Below, in pieces: positions 43,619-55,132 of a stretch of 64,000 bases of DNA. Where the stretch lies: positions 248,001 to 312,000 of the forward strand of contig OX637797.1 in NCBI GenBank assembly GCA_951802425.1, given 5' to 3'. Position numbers and translations under genes: made by a program. How positions within the stretch are numbered: position 1 is the first letter of the stretch; each line of letters opens with the position of its first letter. The notes under the pieces are model-generated. The model had not been told where the DNA came from. It saw only the letters and a list, made by a program, of their open reading frames with translations, and ran no database searches. The stretch is from Clavaria fumosa (Eukaryota > Basidiomycota > Agaricomycetes > Agaricales > Clavariaceae).

Positions 43619-43869
43619 TGTTGGGTTGTCTCCGGCTGTCGATGCTCCCCTTCTTGTTGTTTGGACTTAGTTGAACACACCGTCTTTTTGACTTTTGTGC
43701 TCCACGTGCTTCCTTTTACTTTATATGCTTCGTACCTTTGATAGTCCGGAGTTCATGCATTTCTGTTCTCCTGCGTGAACTTCAGGTTCGTTACCATGTC
43801 TATCACCTTACATTAATGACTTACGTGTTTCTGTTCTCCCACATGAACTTCAGCACTGCACTGCTGTAA
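43619..43869 (+). repeat. Copia B 5' LTR
   Basis: Starts TGTTGGGTTGTCTCCGG and ends just before the GATTATGAGACCC primer site. No second LTR lies in the window, so its boundaries rest on the TG start and the primer site. Confidence 0.6.
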
Positions 43870-43883
43870 GATTATGAGACCCA
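43870..43883 (+). promoter_or_regulatory. Copia B primer-binding site
   Basis: GATTATGAGACCCA, the same half-tRNA site as in copia A. Confidence 0.6.
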
Positions 43884-45212
43884 CACTCAGCTCTATTGAA
43901 ATGGATGCGATTCGCTTTCTGAAACTGAATGGACAGAATTACACCAGCTGGGCTGTACATATGCGTTCTACACTACAAGCCAAGTATCTATGGTCAGTGG
44001 TAAAAGGAAAAGAGATATGCCCTACGAGCCTGAGCGAAACACCTGACAAGGCGAACACCGAAGACCTCGCACGAATCCAGGTCCTCATTGACGAATGGGA
44101 GTCTAAAGATGAAGCTGCCCAGGGGTTAATGTACAGCTCGACCGACGAATCACAGTGGCCGCATGTTGTGGACTGCAAGACTGCAATGGAAATGTGGAAC
44201 ATCTGGAGACAGGTACACCAGATGAATCAGCAGTCCATCAATGTCTTTTATCACATTAAGGAGCTATACACACGGAAATATGAAGAAGGGACTTCTATGA
44301 CTGACCATATTGCTGCTATACTCAACCTACAACAATGTATCATCAGTGCAGGAGGAACCATCGACAATATCCAGGTCGCCCAAGCATTGATTAAGCATTG
44401 ATTCTCCCCTTGCCCGAGACCCCTAGCTGGGAGATGATTACTGTACAACTTATCCATGGAGAGAAACTCACATTGGATGTTGTCAGCATGAGACTGCAGG
44501 CAGAAGCGAACTGACACCTCCACAACAAGACCAGAGAACAAACAGCCCTACAGGCAACGTCGAAAGGGAGAAGAGGCCACGGTTGGAACTCGAATTGTGA
44601 TTCCAATACCGAAGGGAGTCAGAGACAGCCCAGACACAGTCCCCAACCTGATGACAAATACAGGTACTGCAAAGGCAAAGGTCATTGGGCGAACCAGTGT
44701 CCATGGTGAGAAACTGATGAAAAAGGAATGAACGTATGTGACGGTATGGCCAACAGTGTGGTTGATGACCTACGAGATTTGGGAGCTTGGGAGGTTGGTC
44801 GCATATTCCTGGCGGCTGGCCCACGTACCAGCGCAGGCGTCATCCTCTACTGCGGAGCTACCACCCACATGTTTTGGGACAAGTCGTTCTTTGTGACCTA
44901 TGGCCCCTCAAAAAATCAGAGGATTTCTGTTGGTGATGCTCACAACATACCAGTCAATGGCATTGGAAGCATCTGTTTGCGAGTCAAGCTTCCCAGCGGA
45001 TACCGAACAATTATACTGCATGGGGTCATGCATGCGTCGAGGCTCGCTATGAATTTGGTTAGTCTCAGTGCACTCCAAAAGGAGGGAGTACAGTACCAGA
45101 GCACGCCCAATGGACTGGTCTTCACCTTGGATGATGAAGAACTTATGCACAGAAGCCTAGACGAGGGCCTGTATCGGATCGACTGCACACCTGTGAAAAA
45201 CCAAGCTGCCTA
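43874..45212 (+). pseudogene. Copia B Gag-protease, decayed
   Basis: Gag runs from 43874 to a stop at 44399 (FLKLNGQNYTSWAVHMRSTL, EMWNIWRQVHQM, YEEGTSMTDHIAAI). After a frame change, the zinc knuckle YCKGKGHWANQC at about 44660-44697 has lost its first Cys. The protease region from 44728 has YCGATTHM where DSGATxHM is expected, so the catalytic Asp is gone. It continues through HGVMHASRLAMNLVSLSAL to LYRIDC, then ends at the junction. Confidence 0.75.
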
Positions 45213-47218
45213 CGAGACGTCGAAGGCCCGATCCAGACAAGCGAACATTGATGCCCATCGTGTTCGCACGTACAACACAAGTTCAAGGTCAGGGACTTCG
45301 ACTTCTTGACACATTTTCTTGAAGAAGGCTCGTGCTTGAGGCGATTTTCGAATCTGAAAGGTAGATTAGGTTAGTAGGCATTACAATCGTGATAGAGGAT
45401 ACATACCTGCCGGATAAGTCCGAGTAGTTTGCGGAGTGCATCTGAAAGGATGGTAGTACATCCACTATCAGAGCCCTCATCATCATCCGAGGAAGAATGT
45501 TCCATGCAACTGCCAGGCCAATGAGACGTCGACCAGCATACAAATAGGGCGAAGACGTACCGAGTCCGGCGCAGGTTGGCGTTCCACTCGCGTCCTTCCT
45601 GATTAAGGTGCTGCTCCAGCTCCCTGAGAGCCGTGTCATTGTTCGACGCATTGTCAGCTGTGAACCATCCAGCCTACGTACTGTCAATCACCGGTAGACA
45701 TAACATAGATAAAGTACATACCTTTTCATGAAGCCCGTAACGGTGGAGCGTAGCATTGAGGACGAACGCAATATTCGCGCCGGTGTGGGGGCCATTCAAC
45801 ACAGTGAACGCGAGTTGTTCCTCCTTCAGTTGCCATTCGTCTGGTTGGTTCGGCGGGCTGTCGATGTAATGCCCGGTTACAGACAGATATGGGAGGCTGC
45901 TGTCGGAAGTCCAGGCGTCAAAAGTGAACGATACCGCACCCTCGATGCGCTTGTGATACGATTAGCACTTGATATACTAGTGGAATGAGTGAACGTACCT
46001 GAAGGGATATCTTTACTTTGTGTTCGGCCTGCTCGGCTCCCTCAAGAATTTCCGCACGGATTTTGGTGCGGTGGGGGATGTCCTTACTAAGGAGAGAAGG
46101 GCGGAGGTAGTGAATGAGTTGACGGAATGCGAGCCTATCGAGGAGCTGGAATGCGTTGTCCTCTGAGACGACCAGTTCAACTAGATGGTCGATCAGGCCT
46201 TGTGGCGAGAAGGGCGGCATGCGCGGTTGGCGTGTAAAAGATCCGTCGAGTGTGGATTGACGTTGCCTAGTCATTGTTAGTGAGAAAGTACGACGGCAAG
46301 CGCTATGACGTACAACTCCGAGCCTGACTCTGATTGAGGGATGGCACGATCATTCATTGAAATCTTCAGTTGGGCGCATCGTTCCTTGTAGAGCTCGAAA
46401 TGGTCCTTGTGCCTTTCAAAGAGTTAGAGATGCGTGGACAAGATAATGGAAAGCAAACAACATACCTTGCAATGTGCGTACGAAGGCTGGAGACGCCTCC
46501 AGAAAAGAAGTATGATCTTTGGTTAACTCCTTTCTCCCTGCCAATGTGTTATGACGTGTATTGGGTTCGAGAAGAGTGGACTCACTTGCAGGCGAGGCAA
46601 AAGTGCCCGCTGACCTTCTTGCCTGTATCTGGATGAATATGGTCGACCATCTTCATGAAGATTGTGCGGATATCTGCAGTGCGCTCCTCCTTGGATTTCA
46701 CATTCATTGCCTTTCAGCAAAGTGTCAACAAAACATTAGCTGGTTAGGGATAGAAAACGCACTTCGCGGTCAGCATCGCCAAGGGCCTTCGTCTCCTCAT
46801 ATGCGTCTCCCAGGTCACCGCCTTCAGCATCGCTGGCGGTTTTTGCGTCGTCAAGGTCAGGCGCCTTTTCGTCCTCATGCACATTTTCATCCTCAGACGT
46901 GAAGGACCTGAGGCGAACACGGCGTTGCGCATTGGCACTAGTGCCCGGGCTCGGCTTTCGCTTCAAGTTCATTAGGTTGTCGGGATCGGTAGTCTTTGCG
47001 GATGGGCGTCCAGTCCGCGCAGATCGACGAGAGCCTGCGATGAATTCGGCAGAGGGGACCTTCTTAAGAAAAGAGCCGAGGGTTGTCGCAGTGGGCTGGG
47101 ATTGGAGCGTTTTCGCCAGTGCAATGGGCTGGGCATCATCGCGATCGTTGTACCAAGCAATTTCAGAAGCATCGAGGAGTTTCCCATCAGAGCCTTAAGC
47201 ACAGCCGCGAGAATCCAT
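45213..47218 (-). pseudogene. hAT transposase, N-terminal half with introns, 3' truncated
   Basis: Minus-strand exons read KLLDASEIAWYNDRDD, an acidic/basic linker, a BED-like zinc finger (CLAC, followed by HFELYKERCAQLK), RMPPFSPQGLIDHLVELVV, FRQLIHYLRPSLLSKDIPHR, the first catalytic block FDAWTSDSSLPYLSVTGHYI, and GWFTADNASNNDTALREL with the second Asp. The last readable part is LVLYVRTRWASMFACLDRAF before the copia B junction, so the C-terminal Glu and dimerisation domain are missing. An intron lies at about 45673-45726. The putative start (ATG 47216-47218) is followed after seven codons by TAA at 47195-47197, a further sign of decay. It has no relation to the hAT MITE ends that can be tested here. 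Confidence 0.8.
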
Positions 47219-48028
47219 CGTGAGTCAAAGGAAGGAAGAATAGAGCTCTGAAGCACACCTTTTATACTCGATTCAAACTGTCTGAGCCCTGAGCATCATG
47301 GACACCACATGGTTAAAAATTTGGGGCTATCGGAGGAAGACCGACAGTCGATTGGGGGTGTCGGACGAAGACCGATAGTCGATTGGGGGTGTCGGACAAA
47401 GACCGACACTTGATGGGCGGAATAGGGTCTGGTTGACAATAAAACGAGGGCCGTTGAGGAGGGCTGACAACACAGAGTGTCAAAATGGGTCAATTGGGGA
47501 GCAGAAAACTTACGGGGTGAGGAACTAAGGACGCTGGGCTGGTGGTCCATGCAAAGGGTCGGGATTGACAAGAGGAGGTGGCGTCAAATCAAGAGGAAGT
47601 GGCGTCCAAATGAGATGGTGTGGCGTTAAAGAGAGCGGTCGAAAAAGAGTCTAATGCCAAACTCAATTCCAGAAAAAGCGGTTGGAATGAAAGTGAAAAC
47701 TTATGAGGTCAGGCCTCAGGAACGAATGGCATCATCCATGATTCATGGAGGGTTGGCCAAGGAAGCAGGGTCAAAAATAGGGAGTCAAAAAGAGTCTAAT
47801 GCTAAATGGACCGACGTCAATTCTAGAAAGAAAAAAAAAGAGGGAGAGGAGAAAACTTATGGGGTGAGGAATGAAGGGCATAGCTCCATCAACAAAATCA
47901 AAAGAGGTGGATGTGAAGAGTTGGTGTTAAGGAGGCTAATAGCGCAACAGGTAGGAAGGATGGGGGGCAGTCAAATGCATAGAGGGTGACATGGGGGGGA
48001 GGAAGGAGGAGGGAACGTTCGAGAAGGT
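47219..48028. other. Non-coding flank with short tandem repeats
   Basis: A roughly 39-bp unit with GATTGGGGGTGTCGGAC repeats about three times at 47325-47425. The phrases TGGCGTC and GAGTCTAATGC recur between 47575 and 47820. It may include the 5' end of the hAT element. No gene is recognised. Confidence 0.5.
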
Positions 48029-48132
48029 TATTAGCAGCAATAGAGTAGATATTAGTCTGAATAGAGTAAGATCCTTAGTTCTGGACGAAGCTACAAGTTA
48101 TATTCAATAAATACCTGAATAGAGTAAGACTA
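48029..48132 (-). repeat. Copia C 3' LTR, distal part
   Basis: 104 bp matching 62022-62125. It ends at the TA target of the inserted element. Confidence 0.85.
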
Positions 48133-48299
48133 CATCAGCAAAACCTGTTTTGGGACTGTAGAAGCTGTAGAGGCCATAGAAATGAGGGTATCTCTGCAGA
48201 CCTCTGTAGCTCTACATAGATTGAGGGTATTCTATGCAGTATTGTGCAGAAGAGGCCCCATTGATCATCAGCGAATGGTCAAACTACTGAATCTAACTG

Positions 48300-49077
48300 A
48301 AGCGTCGCTGCCGCCACCATCGTCATTACCGCCACCCGCCGTCGTCGCTGCCGCCTCCCGCCGCCATCATTGTCGTCACCCCCCGCTGTCGTCATTGCCG
48401 CCCCCTGCCGCCGTCGTCACCGCCCCCCGCCACCATTGTCGTTGCCGCCCCCCGCCGCCATCATTGTCACCCCCCGCCATCGTCATTGCCGCCCCCCGCC
48501 GCCGTCCTCACCGCCCTCACTGTCGTCGTCGCCGCCCCCCGCCGCCGTCCTCACCGCCCTCACTGTCATCGTTGCCGCCCCCCACCGCCGTCGTTGCCGC
48601 CCCCCGCCATCATCACCGCCTCCACTGTTGTCGTTGTCGCCCCCCGCCGTTGTCGCTGCCGCCGCCGTCATCGTTGCCGCCCCCCCCCCGCCGTCGTCGT
48701 TGCCGCCCCCCCCGCCATCATCATTGCCGCCCCCCCTGCCATCGTCGTTGCTGCCCCCCCCACTGTCATCGTTGCCGCCCCCACCGCCATCGTCATTGCC
48801 GCCCCCCGCCATCGTTGTCGCAGCCCCGCTGCCGTCGTTGCTGCCCCCCGCCGTTGTCGCTGCCGCCCCCCGCTGCCGTCATCGTCGTCACCCCCCGCCG
48901 TCGTCATTGCCGCCCCCTGCCGCTGTTGTCACCGCCCCCACTGTCGTCGTTGCCGCCCCCCGCCGCCATCGTTGCCGCCCCCCGCCACCGTCATTGCCGC
49001 CCCCCGCCACTGCCGTTGCCGCCCCCCCGCTGTTGTCGTTGCCGCCCCCCGCTGTTGTTGCTGCCGCTGTTACAATT
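48300..49077. repeat. GC-rich triplet array (left)
   Basis: CCGCCCCCCGCCGTCGTCGT-like units with period 3 and about 21-33 bp higher order. It encodes PPP/AVV/HRR-type artefact frames. Gypsy B is inserted at its right end. Confidence 0.8.
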
Positions 49078-49410
49078 CTTCTGCCTCACCTCACCCCCTT
49101 TGTACGTCACACCCCCTCTTTTACTCTTCACACCATGCGCACACCCTTCTCCCTTCGTCCGTCACATGCCGCATGCCTTTCCCCCTTCTATGCTATCACC
49201 ATGAGTCATGTCGTGCCTCACTACCTACACGTGTCGGTCCTCACTTACTATGACTCTTTGTGACTCACACCTGTGTACTATATAAGCAGCTACTCTAGTA
49301 ACACCTATCTCTAGGTTGTTACTTCTATTCACTTAGCCCTTTGCTCTCATTCGACCAACTCCGACTTGAGTTCCTCGAATAACCGAGAGTCAACGCAGCA
49401 TTAGTTGACA
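49078..49410 (+). repeat. Gypsy B 5' LTR
   Basis: TATATAA at 49279-49285 and, 34 nt downstream, AGGTTGTTACT at 49313-49323, the likely transcript start. Confidence 0.9.
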
Positions 49411-49421
49411 AGTAACAACCT
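49411..49421 (+). promoter_or_regulatory. Gypsy B self-priming primer-binding site
   Basis: AGTAACAACCT, touching the LTR, is perfectly complementary to AGGTTGTTACT at 49313-49323. Same logic as in gypsy A. Confidence 0.7.
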
Positions 49422-50072
49422 CTCCCCCACCTACCTCCTCACGGACCTAGGCACCCACACCCCTGCCCGAGTCGAAGCAAGGCTCGCGTATTCGGAGAAG
49501 ACACCCTGGCACGCTTTTGGACAGCATACGAACGATCCGTCAGGAGGAGAGCCCTCCTTGGACTAGACCAAGACACCGATTTTGAACAATTGACACCGCC
49601 GAGCACCCCGTACCGAGCTTACGAAAGCTTTCAGTATCCGAGACATTCCGAGGCTGCCCAGTTGGCACCCCGCTACCATTTTGCTACAAGAAGAATCCTC
49701 GTGCCGCAGGACTTTGCACGAAACAACCCACTGACCATCGAACACGCTCCCGAGTGGCGAACATTCCGAAGAATGCTCACACAGAAGCTACAGGTAGTAG
49801 CTGATGAACAAAGACACACAGACGAAGACACGGACTTCCTTCAGGGAGACGAAGATTTTACAGACTTCATTAGCGAGAGTGACTATCAAAGCACTCTTGA
49901 AGAACTCGAAGAACCGACACATTTGTCTGTTGCGACACAGACCGACGAAGCACCCCCTGCATACCATTCCACCGAGATACAGACTGACCTTACCTTTGGC
50001 AACTTCCAAGACTGCCTATGTATAAACATCTTCCAGGACCCACCCCGAATTTGGCTCGAAGACCTCGATTGA
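49420..50072 (+). CDS. Gypsy B leader ORF of unknown function
   Basis: The frame is open from just after the primer-binding site to TGA at 50070-50072, five bases before the gag ATG and in another frame. It has no early ATG; the first in-frame ATG is near 49773 (MLTQKLQVV). The sequence is hydrophilic and acidic in its second half (TDEDTDFLQGDEDFTDF). It contains PPAY, which fits the PPxY late-domain consensus, and two QTD motifs (VATQTDEA, TEIQTDLT), the first of which resembles LC8-binding TQT motifs. These are short motifs and may be chance. No homology is recognised. Confidence 0.4.
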
Positions 50073-50076
50073 ACAA

Positions 50077-51366
50077 ATGGCTGACGCCGCCCCCGCACCT
50101 GCCCCTGCTCCTGCAGCAGCGCCAATAACACTGAACTTGAAGATCGCCCCCTATTCAGGGGAACAGACAGAGTTCCAAACATTCCTTCGCAGTCTCCACC
50201 TGGAGTTTAGGGTGAATGCTGCCAGATACCCCACGGACTTCCTCAAAGTAGTCTTTACTTTGAGCAATATGACAGAAGGCTACGCCGCCGAATGGGCAAA
50301 TCAGGCAGCCACGGTTTTACTGGAAGAAGGAGGAGAACAGGTTATTTGGGCGACATTTGAAATGAGAATGAGGGAGGCTTTCGCCCCCATCGAAGACCAA
50401 GCCCTGGCAGTCCAGAAGATCAACACCTTCAGGCAGGTGCAGATGGACGCTGCACAGTTTTTCCAGAAATTCGAGACGCTGATGAACCAGGCCGGCTACG
50501 ATGAAGAAACGCACTGGAATGTCATCCATGCGCTACTGATGAGGGCCCTGCACCCTAAATTGATGGAAAAGGTGCTCTCTTGCACCGAACAACCCGTGGA
50601 TTACCAGGCCTTTCGAGTGCTGGCAATACGATTAGACCGCCAACACCAGTTGCACACGGCGGTACAAAGAGAAATGCGAGCCCAGATGGCACCTGCCCCG
50701 CGCCCTGGCGGGAACCAACCTGCACAACGTCTACCCCCTCAGAACCGATTCTGGCGATCGCCACAGTGGCAACCGCAAGTTGTGTACCCAGGACCGAACC
50801 AGTGGGGTGCACCGCCCGCCCAACAACCCCAGCAAGCGCAATGGCAGCCACGTGCGCCGCAGCAGCAACAACAACAGCAAGGACCACCGTCTGGACAGTG
50901 GAACAGGCAGCCCCCACCTGGGACGAGACAGGGAACCCCGATGGACACGAGCCGAGGAACTGGCCCCCGTCGCCCCCTGGTGTGCTACAACTGTGGGCAA
51001 GTCGGACACCCTGCACAGTTGTGCCCAGAGCCACCCCAACATCGCGCCACGCCCAGGCAACAGGCGAGACTCGGCAGTGCATTCGAGATGCGCTCGCCCC
51101 CTGGATACTACACGCCACCTCTGCTTTCCCCATACCCAGTACCCGCCTATCCGTCATCACACCCAGCCTCCCTTACATCGTACAACCCCTCTTATGCCGC
51201 TTCCATTACCACCCAGAATAATTTCGAGGAAATGGAGAATACCATCGCACAGTTGCGGGACCAACTGCACATTCAACAGAGACCCCGGGCGCCGACTCCT
51301 GGACCCAAAACCACCGAAGCAACCTCGAATGTTGGAGAACAGGATTTTCAACAGGGATCCGTCTGA
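50077..51366 (+). CDS. Gypsy B Gag
   Basis: 429 residues from ATG 50077. The capsid-like part (YSGEQTEFQTFLRSLHLEF, FTLSNMTEGYAAEWANQA, AAQFFQKFETLMNQAGYDEE) matches gypsy A gag block by block. A Gln/Pro-rich linker follows, then the zinc knuckle CYNCGQVGHPAQLC and a short C-terminal coil. It appears intact. Pol lies in the -1 frame relative to gag with overlap, unlike the fused gag-pol of gypsy A. Confidence 0.88.
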   Translation: MADAAPAPAPAPAAAPITLNLKIAPYSGEQTEFQTFLRSLHLEFRVNAARYPTDFLKVVFTLSNMTEGYAAEWANQAATVLLEEGGEQVIWATFEMRMREAFAPIEDQALAVQKINTFRQVQMDAAQFFQKFETLMNQAGYDEETHWNVIHALLMRALHPKLMEKVLSCTEQPVDYQAFRVLAIRLDRQHQLHTAVQREMRAQMAPAPRPGGNQPAQRLPPQNRFWRSPQWQPQVVYPGPNQWGAPPAQQPQQAQWQPRAPQQQQQQQGPPSGQWNRQPPPGTRQGTPMDTSRGTGPRRPLVCYNCGQVGHPAQLCPEPPQHRATPRQQARLGSAFEMRSPPGYYTPPLLSPYPVPAYPSSHPASLTSYNPSYAASITTQNNFEEMENTIAQLRDQLHIQQRPRAPTPGPKTTEATSNVGEQDFQQGSV

Positions 51367-54235
51367 GTGCTAAGACTGGATCCGTATATATTGTTCCCGC
51401 TCGCTGCCATGTAAAACAATTTGTGAATGACAAGCTGCTATTCCCATTGTCGAAGGAGGCTGAGAGGGCTAAGCACACCCTCAAGGACCTCACCTCTAAA
51501 AAGCTCCCAGGATATAACGACGACGTGGATTGGGACACTGATCCCAGGACCACATATGGGAAAGGAGGAGAACGACAACTGGATATGCCAGGATTTATAA
51601 CTACACTGGACACCAAGGAGACCTACGACATCAAACTGTTAATTGACTCTGGCTGTACAATGTCTGTTATGGATCTGGAATGGGCCACCACCAGGAAGAT
51701 AAACCTCACGAAACTTGAAACTCCTATAGTGTTCAAAAATATTGATGGGACGACAAACATATCAGGGGCTTTCAAGCATTCGGTAGCCCTACGACTGAAC
51801 ATCGGAGGACACGTTGAAATTAAACAGTTCCTATTAGGATGAGTTACCGGTCACCCGGCGATCCTGGGACATGATTGGCTTCGATACCACAACCCCAGTA
51901 TCCGATGGTTCAAGAAGTACATCCGCTTTGACAAATGCAAAAAGAAGGACTGTCACATTGTAGACTACGGCTATGGTTTCCGAAACCTACATGATACAGC
52001 AACCACACCCGACTGGAAGACCCTATACCCCCAAGTGTTTGCTGGGAAGACTGGCCAGAAGTTACCCAAATCGCTACCAGGGATCGATTATGAGATCAAA
52101 TTCAAAAATGACCCTGGTTTCTTATGTTCGAAAGTCTACCCGCTTACCAACAGGGAAGACGAAGCCTTGAAGGTGTGGCTAAAAGAAAACTTGGACAATG
52201 GTCGACTAGTCTGGGGGGAATCGGACTATTAAGTGATAACACACCATATGTCTGGACAGACCGACAGGAACGTGCCTGGAGACGTCTGATTGATATATTG
52301 CAGAGTGACGTGGTGCTGGCAATCCCGCAAGACGAAGGCAAGTGGAAAATGGAAGTAGATGCAAGTAACTATGCCACCGGAGGAGTACTATCGCAACAGC
52401 AATCCGATGGCATCTGGTGACTGGTAGATTTTATTTCAAAAACCTTCTCCCCGGTGGAGATGAATTATGCAACATATGATAAAGAATTCTTGGCGATCAT
52501 CCGAGGACTAGAGGAGTGGCGCTATTACCTATTGGGCGCCAAAGCCCCCTTTGAAATCCACACTGATCATGCAAACCTTCAATATTTCCAGAAAAGTCAA
52601 AAACTCAATCCTAGACAAACGCGATGGCATTCAAAGCTACAGTGCTTCAACTTTGAAGTGAAGTACAAACCAGGCAAAACAAACATGAAAGCGGATGCAC
52701 TCTCCCGGCGACCAGACCAATGGGAGGGAACAGACAAATATGAAAAACCCACAGTACAGGTCTTCCCTGCCCACCGTCTTGCCACACTGTTGATCCCCGA
52801 ACCGACAATTGACCAATTACTTCTGGAGGCGCACGCAAACACTGTACCGCCTAAAGCAATGCCTTACAAAAAAGGAATAGACGGACTCTTTAGACATGAA
52901 GGAAAAATCTGGGTACCCCAAGACCTAGTGCACAAAATTTTGATGGAACTACACGACTCCCCACTTGGAGGACATCCTGGACCCGAAAAGACGTTGGAAA
53001 GTGTTACCCGACAATTTACATGGCCAGGAGTCAAGGAAGACGTAACAGAGTATGTGGCCAGTTGCGAGAAATGTCAAAGGACGAAACCTGACCGGACGAA
53101 GCGACGCGCGCCCCTGCATCCCCATGCAATACCGCCTTGCCCGTGGCACACCATCACTTGGGACCTGATCGGACTGCTATCAAAGTCTGCCACGCACAAT
53201 GCCATTCTTGTAATATGTGACAAGCTTACAAAAATGACCTTGCTAGAAGCCACAGACACGAAACTCACAGTGCTAGGAGCAGCAAAAATCCTACGAGACC
53301 GAGTACTCCGCAGCCATGGAGTGCCCTGTAAAGTGATAAGTGACCGGGGATCCCAGTTTGTGTCGAACTTCATGGAAGAATTTTACAAAATCATCGGCAT
53401 AAAAGGGAACCCAAGCACGGCCTACCATCCACAAATGGATGGACAAATGGAAAGAATGAACCAGGAAATAGAGATATACCTGCGCTCATATGTTGACTTC
53501 ATGCAGGACGATTGGTCGGATTGGCTACCCACCGCGGAATTCGCCCTGAACAACTGACAGCACTCCGCAACCAAGTACAGCCCTTTCTTCTTGAACTATG
53601 GCTTCCACCCTCGTATGGGTGATATTAACCTGCCCGATGTGCCGCATACCCCGGAGGCCTCTGACTTCGCCACGACATTACAGAAAGCCAGAGAGAATGC
53701 CAAGAAGGCCATGGAGAAAGCCGCGCAATATATGAAAACTGCCTACGATAAACATAAAAACAAAAAAACACTAGACTACAAGAAAGGGAACCTAGTCTGG
53801 CTGGATGCTACTAACCTGAACACGGAACGGCCATCGGAAAAACTCACGGACAGGAGGGTCGGTCCTTTCGTGGTAGTAGAAAAAGTGGGACCGGCCGCCT
53901 ACTGACTCAATTTGCCGGCTACATGGAGAATCCACCCGGTATTTAACGAAGTACTGCTTACGCCATATAAGGAAGGAAAATTCCCTAACCAAACTCCGGA
54001 CGAGCGCCCACCTCCCGAGCTAATTGACGACCACCTGCAGTATGACGTAGAAGAAGTACTGAAAAGCCGGAAGCACAGACGCAAGCTGCAGTACCTGGTG
54101 AAATGGGCCGGCTACCCCCATGAAGACAACACGTGGGAACCGAAGGCGAACCTGGAGAAAGCGGCCGAGGCAATCGCGGACTTCCACCGAAAACACCCTG
54201 AAGCAGCACGTTCTCTCACGGTATCCTTTGCCTGA
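51367..54235 (+). pseudogene. Gypsy B Pol with reverse transcriptase deletion
   Basis: The protease IDSGCTMSVMDLEWA is followed by a TGA (51840-51842), then ILGHDWL and the start of RT (LTNREDEALKVWLKENLDNG). At about 52215-52240 the sequence jumps to the thumb/connection (YVWTDRQERAWRRL), so the catalytic YxDD part is gone. RNase H (VDASNYATGGVLSQQ), integrase (CEKCQRTKPDRTKR, WDLIGLL, VISDRGSQF, DGQMERMNQE) and the chromodomain (YLVKWAGYPHEDNTWEP) follow. Stops lie at 52418-52420, 53555-53557 and 53903-53905. Two of these (52418, 53903) replace Arg as judged from gypsy A. Confidence 0.88.
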
Positions 54236-54341
54236 GTAACTCACACATTCAGGGTCGAGCACTTAAAAAGAAAAACCGCAAACACCTTCACCCACCGAAC
54301 ACCCTTCCCCCTCTCCTATACACACCTCCCTTCTCTCTATC

Positions 54342-54782
54342 ATGCCGCCTGACCGTACACCCACAACCCCAGGACCGCCCTACTTCGCCCATCGCGCGGC
54401 TGGATGGCCTAACCGCCTACCGCGCCCACCTCCCGCCGAAACTACTCGCCAACGACCCGCGCTTGACCTGCGGCCCGGGCCTGACCCACGGGGCACACCG
54501 CCGAGGCTCCAAGGCCCACCATCGTCCCCCGGCACAACCCCCCGTATGCGCCACATCTTAGACGCAGTGCGAATCCCCCACGCATGCCGAGTACTGGGAT
54601 TGGACCCCCCACCACTTATGACTGACGACCCTCCTACGCGGATACCGCAGTTTCGACAGAATAGGGAACTTCTGGAGCCCGAAGATGACATCTGGCTCCG
54701 TAGGATGGCTGAACGGCTTAGTGTGAGCTTCAGCCGCGCGATGTGGACTGAAATGCGAGGACTGCAGTACAAGCAACAATGA
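54342..54782 (+). CDS. Gypsy B 3' ORF of unknown function
   Basis: 146 residues from ATG 54342 to TGA. The N-terminal half is Pro/Arg-rich; the C-terminal half (MTDDPPTRIPQFRQNRELLE, DIWLRRMAERLSVSFSRAMW) could be helical. It lies between the chromodomain and the polypurine tract, where some gypsy elements carry an extra gene. It has no signal peptide or membrane segment, so it is not env-like. Function unknown. Confidence 0.4.
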   Translation: MPPDRTPTTPGPPYFAHRAAGWPNRLPRPPPAETTRQRPALDLRPGPDPRGTPPRLQGPPSSPGTTPRMRHILDAVRIPHACRVLGLDPPPLMTDDPPTRIPQFRQNRELLEPEDDIWLRRMAERLSVSFSRAMWTEMRGLQYKQQ

Positions 54783-55120
54783 CGCGTCCTCCGCGCTTCC
54801 CCCATCCTTGTCGAGATATGGGTCAACTCTCGAAACACAAGGCTATGATTCGAGGTTCCTTTACCGCCCGAACCGATCCTGCAAGAGGAATGGGCTGTGC
54901 ACCATAGCCGCACAGGCCCTGCCTGGGTCATACCCGTCACTACTGACGTGATGCGCCCGTGGATCGTCCCTGCCGATGCCTACGAGCACCCCCTCGTACC
55001 AGATACATGAGACACCAGCATCGACCCCCCCACCGAACTCGAGCCGCCGACCGAACCACAACCGCGCGAACGTCAAGAGAGTCCGGAGGCCTAGCGGGCC
55101 TGTCGAGACGACGGACCACT

Positions 55121-55132
55121 GGGAGGGGATTA
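55121..55132 (+). promoter_or_regulatory. Gypsy B polypurine tract
   Basis: GGGAGGGGATTA directly before the 3' LTR. Confidence 0.75.

Larger units (their letters stand above)
43619..45212 (+). mobile_element. Copia B: 5' fragment of a Ty1/copia element
   Basis: One LTR, primer-binding site, gag and protease are present; everything from integrase on is missing. At about 45212 the sequence changes directly into the minus-strand hAT transposase. Confidence 0.75.

Noticed and set aside
48182..49263. Frames of 255-340 codons rich in Pro, Ala and Val
   Set aside because: Three overlapping frames are open at once over a period-3 simple repeat and run into the gypsy B LTR.
54342..54782. Envelope-like gene in gypsy B
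   Set aside because: No signal peptide, membrane segment or cysteine pattern is visible.
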